A stretch of DNA of 60,714 bases from Patescibacteria group bacterium UBA5194. GTDB taxonomy: Bacteria > Patescibacteriota > Gracilibacteria > BD1-5 > UBA6164. This document shows positions 33,102 to 45,039 of the stretch, piece by piece. Under the pieces are notes generated by a model. The model saw only the letters and a program-made list of their open reading frames with translations, had not been told where the DNA came from and did not search any database. The position numbers and the translations under genes were made by a program. Position 1 is the stretch's first letter, and each line of letters starts with the position of its first letter. The stretch spans positions 1 through 60,714 of the forward strand of contig DHWA01000009.1 in the NCBI GenBank assembly GCA_002412935.1, read 5' to 3'.

Positions 33102-35543
33102 TTATTGATAAATCGTTATTGACCAAGAATAATTTGTAAAATCATTACAATCAAAAACATCTTCTTCTTTTTTACAAATTTGTGTTCCACATTTCCGTTC
33201 ATATCTATTTCAGAAAAAACATGATCATATTTTAGTTGGTCAACTTAATGAACCTGATGGACAAGAATCACATCAATATCAGCTTACTGTAATTGTATTA
33301 GCTTTACAAATACCTCAAATCCGAGAATAATTTGTATTACATATAAAACCACACACACTTTGATTATATCACCGGTTCTTTGTTGGTATCCGTATACTTC
33401 AATTCCATGTCTGAGTATAAGTAGTTGATGTAATTCTTGTTGCATATTGTGGAAAAGTTCAACCACAAGTTGCAATTCTTGTATTAGCTATACAAGTTTT
33501 TGTAGTTGCATTCCATGTATAATTTATATTACATTTAAAACCACAAATAGTTTCATTATATAACCAAACCTTAGTTGGAGTCCATATACTTCAATTCCAT
33601 ATTTGTGTATATGTAGTTAATGTTGTTCTTGTTGCATATGAAGGAATCGTTCATCCACAAGTTACTATTCTTGTATTAGCTACACAAGTCTTTGTAGTAG
33701 AATTCCATGTATAATTTATATTACATTTAAAACCACAAACAGTTTCATTATATAACCAATTTTTTATTGGAGTCCGTATACTTCAATCCAATGTCTGAAT
33801 ATAAGTAGTTAATGTAGTTCTTGTTGCATATGAAGGAATCGTTCATCCACAAGTTACTATTCTTGTTATTATACTTGTTTTACATACTCAATTTTCTTCA
33901 TATGTTCAAGTAGGACAAACACAATTATTAGAAATCCGCGAAAATGTATCTTTACACTTAAATCTACATTCTTTATCACTTAAAAGTGTATCATATACTC
34001 AAGCACTTGAAGGCATATATTTACTTAAATCTAGATTCCAAGTTTGAATTATATTATTTACATTATTCCATAAAGCATTATTTGGTAATCCAGTACAAAT
34101 TACACCTTCTTTAATAATAGATATACAATTACTTCAATCCCATATTTGATTTTCATCACAAATACTTTCTTTTATACATTCACTTCATTGTAATTCATAT
34201 CAATCAATACAACTAATAGCTTTACAATCTCACCGAGTTATATTCCATACTTTATTTCATTCTCAGATTTTAATTCATAATAAATCATTTATATCACAAG
34301 ATTCTACATTTGATATACATCCTGTTAACTCTTCCATGTGTTCATCTAAATTACAAGCATCTGGGTTAATAACTGGTTGAAAAGTATCTGTATTTCAATC
34401 TATAGTAATTTCACCTCATTCTTTCAATATACTTTCTTGGTGTCATAAAACTAAAACAAGTTCAGTATAATCAGGAATTGGTGGTGTAATAGGAAATTTT
34501 GGACTTATTTCTTCATCTGCTTGCAATTTATCTAATAATTCTTCGTAACTTGATATATTAATTGCATTAAGAAATATAGATCATTTTACAACTTTAATAC
34601 TTGTTTTATTTTCTCACTCAATTCTTTTTATCTCAAAAATTGTACCTCTAACTGAAGCTTCAGTATCTGTTGTATATAAATCAAAATTTGATTCTGTAGC
34701 CATTTTAGAAGCTTTTGTCAGTATAGTTCAAAAGTTGAGAGCTAATCTAATTCTTGTGAACAAATTATCATCCTTCTTATATTTCATCACTGATAATGTA
34801 AGTTCCAAAGGATTTTCATTATCTCATAAATAAGACACAGTTCAATCAGAATAATAAATAATAGCTGTTGATCATGCTGATAATTTTATATTATCTCAAG
34901 GTATTAATTGTCTTTCTAAAATAATATTTTTATCAATAATTGTATTATTTAAAGTTAAATTTCCCGTAAAACTACTGATTTTAGCAGTTAATAACATCTC
35001 ATCTGGATTATATGGAAAATTTTTCTTTGATTTATCATATACAAAATCGGGTCAATTATATTCTCTTATAAGATTATAAATAGGATCTTTTCATTCATAA
35101 TTTCACACTACTACTGATTCAAATTTATCTCTATTAGAAAAAACTCATGAAACTTCAAAAAATCATCAACTTATTGTCTTCCCATAAGCATAATATTGTT
35201 TTGATCTGGGATCTCTAGGAAAAACATTTATATACTTTTTGGGTATTGTTTTTTCAGTTATAAATCAATGAAATCAATATGCTTCAGTCTCATCATGTGC
35301 ATAACTTCAATCACTTGTAAAATATTTTAAATTTCACTCTGGAGATGGGATAAAAGAGTTTTCTTGTTTATATCTTATTAATGAATTTTCTATAGTAGTT
35401 AAATCTGTAACTACTTTTGTATTATATGTTTTTTCTTTATATCAATCATTCATTGAAACTCATATAGTTCAAATTATTACTAAAATAGTTATTACTACTA
35501 TTAATTCAACAAGAGAAAATGCTTTTTTTGATATATTTAACAT
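33102..35543 (-). CDS. Prepilin-like surface protein with FecR-type domain and Cys-rich tandem repeats
   Basis: 813 residues. The N-terminus KKAFSLVELIVVITILVI is a type IV prepilin signal: basic leader, cleavage before Phe, Glu at +5, hydrophobic helix. Residues about 200-330 resemble a FecR/stalk domain (GSTAIIYYSDGTVSYLG, then TEASVRGTIFEIKR and IKVVKGSIFL). The C-terminal 350 residues are Cys-rich with about three tandem repeats of about 62 residues (183 bases), each with TCGGT-P-YATR, NGSI-TPTK and C-F-CN-NYTW. Seven CGG codons occur here; where repeats can be aligned they replace TGG. Such a protein would be displayed on a pilus or cell surface by the type IV pilin machinery; PilT is at 41582. 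Ligand unknown. Confidence 0.88.
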
Positions 35544-35683
35544 ATTTTAATTTTAAATAAACTTCTAAATAATATTATTATATAGTATTTTTAAAAAAAT
35601 CAAAAAAACTACAATTTTCTTCTTTACAAATATAATAAACTTCTTAAACTATGCTTCAAATTTAATAGTAACTTATTTAAAAA

Positions 35684-37135
35684 ATGAAAAAATGATCAAT
35701 CCTAGAAAATATAAAAGTAGAGAAACTTGTTTTCTGATGAAAATGATTTGCTAGATTTAAAAGCGAAAACCCTGACTTAGATTGAAAAGCTTTATTTATA
35801 TCAGGTTGAGTAATTCCGTGAAGTTTTGTTAATTTAAAAATATTAAAAAATAGAAAAGATTATATAGATACTCAATGTATGGAGGTAATAAAAGTATCAC
35901 CTATTGAAAAAAAACATCCAAGCAATATATATTGAGATCAAGCTGGATCAAAATGGGTAAATATTCCTTACGAAGAACAACTAAAAATAAAAGCTACTCA
36001 AGTTGAAGAATCTTTATTTCATATAAAAAAATTACAAGCAGAATTAAATATAAATGATATAATTCACTCTCCACTTGTTGATTGATATAGAAATAAAATA
36101 GAATTTTCTTTTTGAAAATATATTTCAGAAAAAGAACATAAACAAGAACATTTTAATGTATGATTTCATAAACAATGAGAATTTAGTAAAGTTGAGGATT
36201 TTGATTGAACTATACTTATTGATGACCTTATGAATAAAATTTACAAAGAAATAAAAGATTATGCAAAGCAAAGCTGACTTCCAGCTTATGATCAATTTAA
36301 TCATCAATGATTTTTTAGACATATATTACTTAGAAGAGCATTTTTTACTGATCAAGTAATGATAATTTTTTCTATAAATCATAAATTTGAAACTGCAAAT
36401 ATTGATATTGAACTTCAAAAAGCAACAGATTTTTTAATTTCTTTAACAAAAAAATACTCTCAAATTAAATCAATTTATTTAAGCTTAAACGATAATAAAT
36501 CTGATACTGCAATTTGAGAATTGAAATTAATTTATTGAGAAAAATTTATAGAAGAAAAATTACTTTGAATTACTTTCAACATAAGTCCTAAAAGTTTTTT
36601 TCAGACAAATAGCTACGGAGCTGAAAAACTCTATAGCGAAGTACTAAATCAAATAGATAAATCAAAAATTAAAGACTTTACTGTACTTGATTTATATGCT
36701 TGAACTTGAACTATTGGTATGATTTTTTCTAAATATGCAAAAAAAGTAATAAGTGTAGAACTTATAAGTGATGCATCAAAAGATGGAGAAGAAAATGCTA
36801 GAAAAAACAACATAAATAATATGGAATTTGTCTGCGAAAAAGTAGAAGATTTTTTGAAAAATTATCTTAACCCCGGGGTTGAAAATAAAACCCCGGGGTT
36901 TGCAGACCTCTTAATAATTGATCCTCCAAGAGCTTGAATGCATCCAAATGCATTACCAAATATATTGAAATTTCAAACAAAAAATATAATATATGTAAGT
37001 TGTAACCCTGCAACTTTAAGTAGAGATTTAGAATTTATATTGAAAAACTCTACATATAAAATATCTTCAATTACTCCAGTTGATATGTTTCCTCATACTC
37101 CTCACATAGAAACAGTTGTAAAATTGGAGCTTTAA
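35684..37135 (+). CDS. 23S rRNA/tRNA uracil-C5 methyltransferase (RumA/TrmA family)
   Basis: 483 residues. An N-terminal TRAM domain (KLVFGGKGFARFKSEN) is followed by the methyltransferase with VLDLYAGTGTIG (SAM-binding motif I), IIDPPRAGMHP and YVSCNPATLSRD with the catalytic Cys. The C-terminal Glu is in PHIETVVKLEL. The four Cys that hold an Fe-S cluster in E. coli RlmD are absent, as in many Gram-positive homologues. It contains an in-frame tandem AACCCCGGGGTT insertion (36869-36900). It is followed by the ABC exporter gene after 21 bases. Confidence 0.95.
36869..36900. repeat. Paired AACCCCGGGGTT palindromes inside rumA-like gene
   Basis: Two copies of the fully self-complementary 12-mer AACCCCGGGGTT, separated by GAAAATAA, code for NPGVENKTPGF in the methyltransferase without breaking the frame. 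The two copies are read in different frames. The high GC differs from the surrounding gene. Confidence 0.9.
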
Positions 37136-37156
37136 AATATTAGAATTCACATTATT

Positions 37157-38914
37157 ATGACTTACTTAAAAGTACTCAAAATCTTACTTTTAGATTTTAA
37201 AAAATATATTTGAAATATAAATTTTTATTCAATTATATTTTTTTGAATTCTTAGTGTAATTATTGGATCTAGTGAACCTTTTTTTTCAGCAAAAGCAATA
37301 TCTTTTATTGAAAACTTTATAAAAACTTGAAATATTGATCAAAAAACTCTGGTTTTATTTTTTAGTATTTGGATTATCTTTATAATTACAAACTCGTTGG
37401 TTAGATATTTTTATAGATTTAAATTAGCTGATCTAAATGCACTAAAATATTACATAAATCAATCCCAAAAATACAAACAAAAAATAATTTATATGTCAGA
37501 ATCTGCATATCTAAATAAAAAATGATGAACTTTATATAAGATACTAGATAGATGATTAGAATGAATTTTCGTGACAATTCTTGTTATTTTTTCAGATATT
37601 TTCACTTCAATAATAAGTATAATCTATGTAACTATTATATTATTTTTAATTAATTATAAAATGGCTTTTGCAACATTATCAGTTGTACCAGTTTTGATAT
37701 TTTTATGATATTATTTCAATTCAAAAACTTGAATACTTCAAGAAAAAGTAAATAAAAAATGGAATTCTTTTTATGGTAAAATATGAGATTATTTAACAAA
37801 TCTGACATTGGTAAAAACTCTGACTTTTGAAAAAAATATTAGTCAAGAATTGAATGACATACAAATAGAATCATTGAAATTACAAATTCCTCTTTCAAAA
37901 AAATGGGCTATTGCTGATATATATGTAAGTTTTATGACAAATACAGCTAGATTTATAGTTCTCTGAACTTGAATATATTTAGTCAAAAACTCTGAAATTA
38001 CATTTGCTACTTTATTTTTATATTTTGCTTACATTAACTACTTGTATTATCCTTTATGATTTATATTTGATCATCTTAGAAATCTCCAAAAAAATATTGA
38101 ATGAGTTAAAAACTTATATGAAGAATTTGATAACATAGAACAAGATAGTGAATTAAAAAACTCTAAAGAATTAAAAAAAGTAGTATGAAAAATAGAATTT
38201 AAAAATGTATCTTTTGGTTACACTAAAGATAAAGAAATATTAAAAAATATAAATCTCACAATAAATAAATGAGATAAAATTGCTCTAGTATGAGATACTG
38301 GTTGATGAAAATCTACAGTAACAAAACTACTTTTGAGATTATATGAAATAGAAAAATGAGAAATACTTATAGATGATATAAATATAAAAGATATTAAAAA
38401 AAGCTCTCTAAGAAAGCATATTTGAATAGTTATGCAAGACAATACTTTGTTTAATACAACTATCTTAGAAAATCTAAGGTTTGCAAAACCAAATGCAACT
38501 TTAAAAGAAATAGAAGATGCTTTAGTAAAAGCAAAGGCTTCTTTTGTATTTACAACTGAAAAATGATTGAATTCAATTATATGAGAAAGATGATTAAAAC
38601 TTAGTTGATGAGAAAAACAAAGAATAAGTATAGCTCGTATTTTCTTGAAAAATCCTGAAATCTTAATTTTAGATGAAGCTACATCAGCACTAGACAACAA
38701 AACTGAAATTGAAATTCAAAAATCTATAAATGAATTATTAAAATGAAAAACATCTATAATTATAGCTCACAGATTATCAACAATCAAAAAAGTTGATAAG
38801 ATTTTTGTAATAGAACATGGAAAAATAGTTGAAAGTGGAAATTATGAAGAACTTATGAATGCAAATTGAAAATTCTATCGTCTTGCTAATCCTGATAATA
38901 TGATGATAAGTTAA
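37157..38914 (+). CDS. ABC exporter (MsbA/ABCB-like half transporter)
   Basis: 585 residues. Six transmembrane segments (about residues 20-310) precede the nucleotide-binding domain with Walker A VGDTGGGKST, Q-loop HIGIVMQDNTLF, signature LSGGEKQRISIARI, Walker B ILILDEATSALD and H-loop IIIAHRLSTI. Walker A glycines are TGA codons. A homodimer exporting lipid or peptide is likely, substrate unknown. It follows the RumA-like gene by 21 bases and overlaps the convergent OLD nuclease by 4 bases. Confidence 0.93.
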
Positions 38915-40656
38915 CCTAGATTTCTATTTCACTCAATTTTATAAAGAACTTTCTTAAGTATATCTAGCAGTCCAATTTTATATCAATCATTTTGGCAAAG
39001 CCATATACATAAATTAAATGCTATTGTAGGTTTACCATATCACCTAAGATAAGTTTTAAATAGTTTTTCATAACTTACAGAAACTTTATTATTGTATTTT
39101 AAATGTTCTATCTTATAAATAAGCTGACTAATTTCTTTTTTCATAGTATAATCATCTTTGTATCTTTCTTTTAAAACTGTAGAAAGATATTCTTTAATTT
39201 TTTCTCATTTATAATAATTTTCAAATTCTCAATCCAAAACTACCCAATTATAATCAATATATTCACTTTCTTTTACATATTTGCCATGCACTTTTTTTAT
39301 TGATCTTTCTATATTTCTTTTATCATCAAAAAAATTAGCATCTCTATCTATTATTGCAAAGACATTTCTTTTTCCAAGTAATTCACTACAAAATTCATAC
39401 CAATCAGTCAATGCTCATTTTCAACCTACATCTATAACAGCTATATTTTTCAAGTATAAATTAAAAAAATCATTAATTTTATTTTGTCATATTGTTTTTT
39501 TACATGTATCTAAACCACAATCAAGCAAATTTTCTTTATTCCATGGCCAGTACTCATATATATTTGGAATTGAAATTTTTTCGGTTTCTCATTCCACAAG
39601 TATTACAGCATCAGAAAAAAATATATCTGTATTTTTAAATATAAGATTTATCATTATCTTATCATAATTACCATATTTATTTTCTAACTGTTTGATTTTT
39701 GTATGAGAACTCAATTTATATACAAACCTTATTGAATCTATTTCATACTTCCCTTTTTTAAAATTTGATACAAGTTCATTAGCATGTGTACTATATATTA
39801 TCTGTGTATTTTCTGTTTCAGAAATATCTTGTAATAATTTATCAATGAGTCTTATAGAATGTGGATGTAAAAAATTTTCTACATGATCTATTACAAAAAT
39901 TTTAAATCTATCATTTTTTATGTCTCATAAAGATTTATAGTATAAATCAAATAAAGCAATAAATAAAGAATTTTTTGTTCATAATGTTAAATCATCGAAA
40001 TCAGTTAATTCTTTTTTTTCTTCCTCATTTATAAGAGAGCTCAAATCATTTAATATCTCATTATTATTTGGTTTGTGAATATTTAAATATGATTTATTAA
40101 TATCATTTACTCAATTATTAAAATTTATATTATCATCTTTTGTAATTATTTTTTTAACTGCTTGAACTATATTTTCTAAATTATCAATTACTTCTTCATT
40201 TTCTATATTTTCTGCCTTATTTTTTAGTATAAAATCAATCATTTTAGAGTACCATGAATGTTCTTTATCTTCCAAACTCCTACTTGTTGGAATATACACA
40301 AAATCAACTTTAGATAAAAATTTATTTATACTTTCTTTTTCTTCATTACTATAATTATCTTCATATTTAACTATAACCTCATCACCTATTATAGAAGCCA
40401 CAATTTTTAGTACAAATAAATCTTTAGAATCTTTTGAAATAGTAGTTTCTAAAACTATATCTTTACTTCTATCATTAAAATTATTTATATTTATTTTTTT
40501 GTGTTTTCAAGAAAAAAACAATGTTATAGCTTTTAAAACATTTGATTTTCATGCATTATTTTTTCACACAAAAACTGTTTTATTATTTGCAAACTTTACT
40601 ACTGCATAATCAATACTTTTAAAATTTATGATTTTTATTTCTTTTAATTTGTACAT
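38911..40656 (-). CDS. OLD family ATPase/nuclease (class 1-like)
   Basis: 581 residues. An ABC-type ATPase domain starts with FVGKNNAGKSN (Walker A, residues 31-38) and ends with a typical FVIDHVENFLHPHSIR Walker B/D-loop. Then a C-terminal Toprim nuclease follows with AVILVEGETEKI and IDRDANFFD metal-binding motifs. OLD enzymes nick or degrade DNA; P2 Old and GajA act in phage defence. No GajB-like UvrD helicase is adjacent, so it is a class 1-type orphan, possibly an independent defence gene. It ends convergently against the ABC exporter. Confidence 0.9.
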
Positions 40657-40678
40657 AATATGAGTAATAAATAATTAC

Positions 40679-40704
40679 TGTCATTCCGGACTTGATCCGG
40701 AATC
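40679..40704. repeat. Short palindromic element, intergenic
   Basis: TGTCATTCCGGACTTGATCC followed by GGAATC: the basic half unit of the family, between the OLD gene start and the cyclic-nucleotide-binding gene stop. Confidence 0.9.
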
Positions 40705-40732
40705 TATGGACTCATAAAACTTTATTTTTAAT

Positions 40733-41572
40733 CTACACTTCTTTCATATAAGTCTTGTTATTTTCCTCATTTAAAATCTCTTTTTGCTTTAATAATCAAG
40801 TTAAATTATTTGAAATAGACAAAATCAGTTTTTTATCTTCATAAGTAAATTTTGTATCTTTTCAAAAAATCATAAATCCTAAATCATTTTTTCAGATTCC
40901 TAATTTTTGTATGTAATTATAATTCTCTAAAACTACTTCATTCATTTTACTTAAATCACTTATTTTATTTCTATCTATAACTTTACTTTGTAGTTTTCAT
41001 ACTTCCCTTGTATCATATTTTAAAGTAACATAATCTCTCATAACAGGATTGATTTCTAAAAAAAGTATATAATTATATCAAGTAATAAGTTTTATTTTTT
41101 CAATTATATAAAATATATTTTTATCATTAACACTTTCTATTTCAGTTATAGATTTTACTATTTCATAATTAGATGTAATTAATTTATTAGATATAACTAA
41201 CCTTTTATTTGTAATATCAATTATATATCATAGTAATTCAAGTCACTGATTCGGGTATTTTTCTATAAATTTTTGTAATCATTCTTTTCAATTTATATAA
41301 AGTAAACTTGTCTGTTCCAAAGTCTTTACTAAAGCTTCTTTTGGAATATTTGAATTTAAACTAGCCTCTCAAAAAAAATCTAGGTTTCCCAATATAGCCA
41401 ATTCCTTTATATCATCTTTATTTATTGTTGTATACTTTCCTACTGATACTTTTCAAGAAACTATAATATATAAATTTTCATCCACTACTCCTTCATCAAA
41501 AACTAACTCTCATGATGAAAGTTCTTTATATTGAAAAAATCAAGAATTTTTTAAAAAATCTACATTTAACAT
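40733..41572 (-). CDS. Cyclic-nucleotide-binding domain protein with GAF-like C-terminus
   Basis: 279 residues. The N-terminal 115 residues are a CAP_ED domain: SSGELVFDEGVVDENLYIIVSGKVSVG and LGNLDFFGEASLN (phosphate-binding cassette region). The remainder resembles a GAF-type sensor (EIVKSITEIESVNDKN, NYILFLEINP). No helix-turn-helix is seen, so it is not a CRP-type regulator. It lies 10 bases downstream of pilT on the same strand, so it may regulate or report on the pilus motor. Ligand identity is unknown. Confidence 0.83.
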
Positions 41573-41581
41573 AAAAAATAA

Positions 41582-42682
41582 TTAATTATTAAGCATTAAG
41601 TCTATCTGGTCTTTATCACGAGCAAAACTTTTTAATATATCTTTACTTATTATTCATTTATTATACAAAACAAGTAAATATTTATCCATCAAAACCATTC
41701 ATTCTTTTTGTCATACCTCTATAACACTATAAAGTTGATGAGTTTTTCAAGTAATAATAAGATTTCTTATAGCATCATTTGCAACCATTATCTCTCTTGC
41801 AGCTATTCTTCATTCTTTATCAATTCTTGGTAATAATCTCTGACTTACAATTCAAATCAAACTCATAGCTAATTGCATTCTTATCTGATCTTGTTGTCCA
41901 GCAGGAAATACATCTACTATTCTATCGATTGCTTGAACTGTGTCGTTTGTATGAAGTGTTGATAAAACCAAATGCCCTGTTTCAGCTAATGTAATAGCTG
42001 ATTTAATAGTTTCAGCATCTCTCATTTCTCAAACCATTATTATATTTGGATCTTCTCTTAATGCTGCTCTTATAGCATTTGCAAAACTATGAGTTGAATT
42101 TCATAACTCTCTTTGATTAATCAAACTTTTTTTAGATATTAATCCAAATTCCACAGGATCTTCTATCGTAATGATATGTTTTTTAAAATTACTATTAATA
42201 TAATCAATCATAGCAGCTAGGTTAGTTGATTTACCAGATCATGTTGGTCATGTAACAAGTATTAATCATTTTGATTTTCTACACATTTCTTTTATATTTT
42301 CTCAAAGTCATAAATCTTCAATCGTTGGAATTTCTACAGGGATTTTTCTCATTGCTATACTATATCAACTTGTATCAGCATAACAATTTACTCTAAATCT
42401 ATCTCCATCCTTAAATTGATATGATAAATCCAGTTCAAAATTGTCTTGAAATTTTAAAAATCCTAATTCTCATGCTATAACTTTTATTATTACAATAATA
42501 TTTTCTTTTGTAAAAATAGGAGTTTCTATTGGATTTCAATTAACAGTCACTTTATCTATATTTTCTAAATCACCATAATGATTCCTTATAAAAGGCTTAT
42601 GTAAAGTATTTAAATGTAAATCCGAATAATTATTCTTTATACATTCAGAGACAAGTATTTCAAAAAGTAGTTTTATATCCAT
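41582..42682 (-). CDS. pilT: Type IV pilus retraction ATPase PilT
   Basis: 366 residues. Walker A GPTGSGKSTNLAAM, Asp box, Walker B-like IMVGEMRDAETI and the His box TGHLVLSTLHT are all present; the signature AIRAALREDPN is canonical. The C-terminus ends AREIMVANDAIRN and the AIRNL motif that is needed for retraction. A hexameric motor that powers pilus retraction and twitching. It is followed by a cyclic-nucleotide-binding gene. With the prepilin-like protein at 33102 it suggests a working type IV pilus. Confidence 0.96.
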
Positions 42683-42760
42683 AAAATAATATTAATTATG
42701 TTTTTAATCTTATAATTATTGTATCATAAATATTTCTAAAAAGCCAAAAATGAAACAAAA

Positions 42761-42782
42761 AAAGACCAGAATTTGGTCTTTA
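42761..42782 (-). terminator. Intrinsic terminator of uppS
   Basis: On the minus strand AAAGACCA and TGGTCTTT pair around a short loop followed by a T run; it is 16 bases beyond the uppS stop. Confidence 0.75.
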
Positions 42783-42797
42783 AATTTAACAATTTTA

Positions 42798-43511
42798 TTA
42801 TTTTCACTTTGTTCTTTTGGTTTTACTAAATTCTTCTAAATCAATATCAAATTGTTCTTCGGTATAATCTGGCCATAAAAATTTATGATTTAGGTACTCT
42901 GTATGAGTAGATCTTGCCAAATGAATTCATGAATGCCTAGTACAATAAGTTCAATTATGAATTCATGTTCTAATATTTAAATCAAGATCAGAAATCTCTA
43001 ATCATCAATCTAAATATTTTTTCAATTCTTGTTCATCAATATTTTCACTATCAAGTCATGCATTATTAATCCTTTTATAAGCTCTAACTATTTCATCTAA
43101 TCAACTATATCCTAGTGCAATTGCTAATTTCATTCATTCATTATCTTTAGTTTCTTCTTCAATCCCCATTAATAATTTTTGAGTTTCTTTAGGAAAAACA
43201 TTAATATCTCATATATTTATAAATTTTGTATTATTTTTATGTAAAACTGGTAGTAAAGTAGGTAGATTATTAACTAATTGTATAATTCCATTAATTTCTT
43301 TTTCATCTCTTTCTAAAACATTATTTTTACTTAATCACCAAATAGTAAGACATTCTATCACTCTATCATTAGCCCAACCTATGACTTCCTTAATTTTTTC
43401 GTATCAAGCAATATGTCATGCAATAGTAGGTAAATTTTTTTCTTTAGCCCATCTACGATTTCAATCTGGAGTTATTGCTATATGTCTCGGTTTTTGTATA
43501 TCTAAGCTCAT
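42798..43511 (-). CDS. uppS: Undecaprenyl diphosphate synthase
   Basis: 237 residues. It builds the C55 lipid carrier for peptidoglycan by cis-prenyl addition. The start HIAITPDGNRRWAKE carries the catalytic Asp and the Arg residues; LTIWGLSKNN, AIALGYSGLDEI and the C-terminal DLDLNIRTG and WPDYTEEQ are family motifs. It overlaps nothing; the VKOR gene stops 2 bases upstream in the same direction, so the two are co-transcribed and probably end at the terminator at 42761-42782. Confidence 0.94.
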
Positions 43512-43513
43512 TA

Positions 43514-43975
43514 TTATATATTAGGATTTATTTCTTTTCTAGATAATTTTCTTTTTTCTATAATTCAGAAAATACTGATTATTGTTATAGCTGTTATCGA
43601 TAAGCTACAAAGCATACAAGTCAGACAAAAAACTCATATTATTATTTCATTTGCAATTATATAACTATTAAAAAGCATTCAAGATATTCATACAACTAGT
43701 AGTATTTCAAATGTTTTTTTACACTTTTTAAATATTCAAAGTAAAGATATGATGATAATAAATATATACACAATCAAAGCCAACATAGCAAAAGGATAAC
43801 CTAAAATCCAAGTAAAATCGTGTGAAAATAATTCACTACAAGATAAGTAACTATTGATATCACAAGCAAGTTTTTGTCAAACTCAAGCTTTATAATTAAA
43901 AGCTGCAATAGTCAGATAAATAGCATTTCAAATTGAAATAAGTGAAAGTATTATTATCGATATCAATTTTTTCAT
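43514..43975 (-). CDS. Vitamin K epoxide reductase (VKOR) family protein
   Basis: 153 residues. Four membrane segments; the active CxxC is in VFCLTCMLC (about residues 115-120), and two loop Cys lie in ACDINSYLSC. VKOR reduces quinone while oxidising DsbA-like partners, generating disulfide bonds outside the membrane. The family length is right and the start matches. No DsbA fusion is present. The Cys-rich prepilin-like protein and other secreted proteins here could be clients (inference). It precedes uppS by 2 bases. Confidence 0.9.
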
Positions 43976-44094
43976 TTATTTTAAAATTAAGATATAAATC
44001 TAAACTATTATAAAAATAAATAAAATAAATCAAATTTTTAATAAATTTAAAAATACATATAATACAAAATATTATATTAACTATTTTTAAATTT

Positions 44095-45039
44095 ATGGAA
44101 TTAAATAAAAATTTTTGGGAAAGATTAAGTAAAATCTACTCCCCTGCAGAAATAAAAATAATAAAAAAATGATTTTCTACAAAAAAAAGAAAAGTCAGTT
44201 TCAGGATAAATACTCTAAAATCAAATGATGAAAATGAAGTTTTGAAAGTATTAGATGAAAAATGATTAAAATATACTAAAGTAAATTTCTTACAAAATGC
44301 TTATACATTAAACGATGCAACTGAAAAAGATTTGTGGGATTTGAATATATTTAAAGATTGAAAAATCTATTTACAATCAATTTCAAGTCAAATACCTGTA
44401 GATTTTCTTGATTTAAAAGCTGGTGATAAAGTACTTGATATAACAGCTTCTCCATGAAGTAAGACAAGTCAAATAGCTAGTTTACTACAAAATACCTGAG
44501 AGATAATAGCAAATGATAACAATGCTATAAGAATTGATAAACTTAAATTTACTCTGGAAAGACAATGAGTTACAAATACAAAAGTTATAAAAACTGATGC
44601 AACAAAACTTTGAGAAATACTTGAAGAAAATAGTTTTGATAAGATTCTAGCTGACCTGCCTTGTAGTGCAGAATGAAGAATCAATCTAAACAATGAAAAA
44701 TCTTATTGATTTTGGAGTGAGGCAAATATAAAGAAAAATTACATAATCCAAAAAGAAATATTAAAAGATACTATAAAACTTCTTAAAGTTGGTGGAATTC
44801 TAGTTTATTCGACTTGTACTATAGCCCCAGAAGAAAATGAAGGAATAGTTCACTTTATATTATCAAACTTCAAAGAGCTAGTAATAGAAGATATTTCCCT
44901 TGATTATAAATACATAAAAAACTGAATTACTAGATTTTGAGATATAATCTACAACAAAAAGGTAGACAAATCTTTGAGATGTCTACCAAGTGAAGAAACT
45001 GAAGGCTTTTTTGTGGTGAAGTTTAGGAAGGTTTATTAG
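44095..45039 (+). CDS. RNA m5C methyltransferase (RsmB/RsmF/NSUN family)
   Basis: 314 residues. It has DITASPGSKTSQIA (SAM-binding), ILADLPCSAEGR and YSTCTIAPEENEG with the two catalytic Cys typical of the family. The N-terminal SFRINTLKSN is the common PUA-adjacent motif; the protein is shorter than RsmB (about 430), lacking the NusB domain. It probably methylates 16S rRNA or tRNA cytosines. A TATAAT lies at 44058. The 3' end overlaps the convergent hypothetical by 17 bases. Confidence 0.92.

Noticed and set aside
33284..33475. Separate small minus-strand protein in the repeat region
   Set aside because: It is a shadow frame of the prepilin-like gene's tandem repeats.
36719..37135. Frameshift or split in the RumA-like gene
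   Set aside because: The breaks are TGA-glycine codons; one continuous frame runs from 35684 to 37135 through the palindromic insertion.
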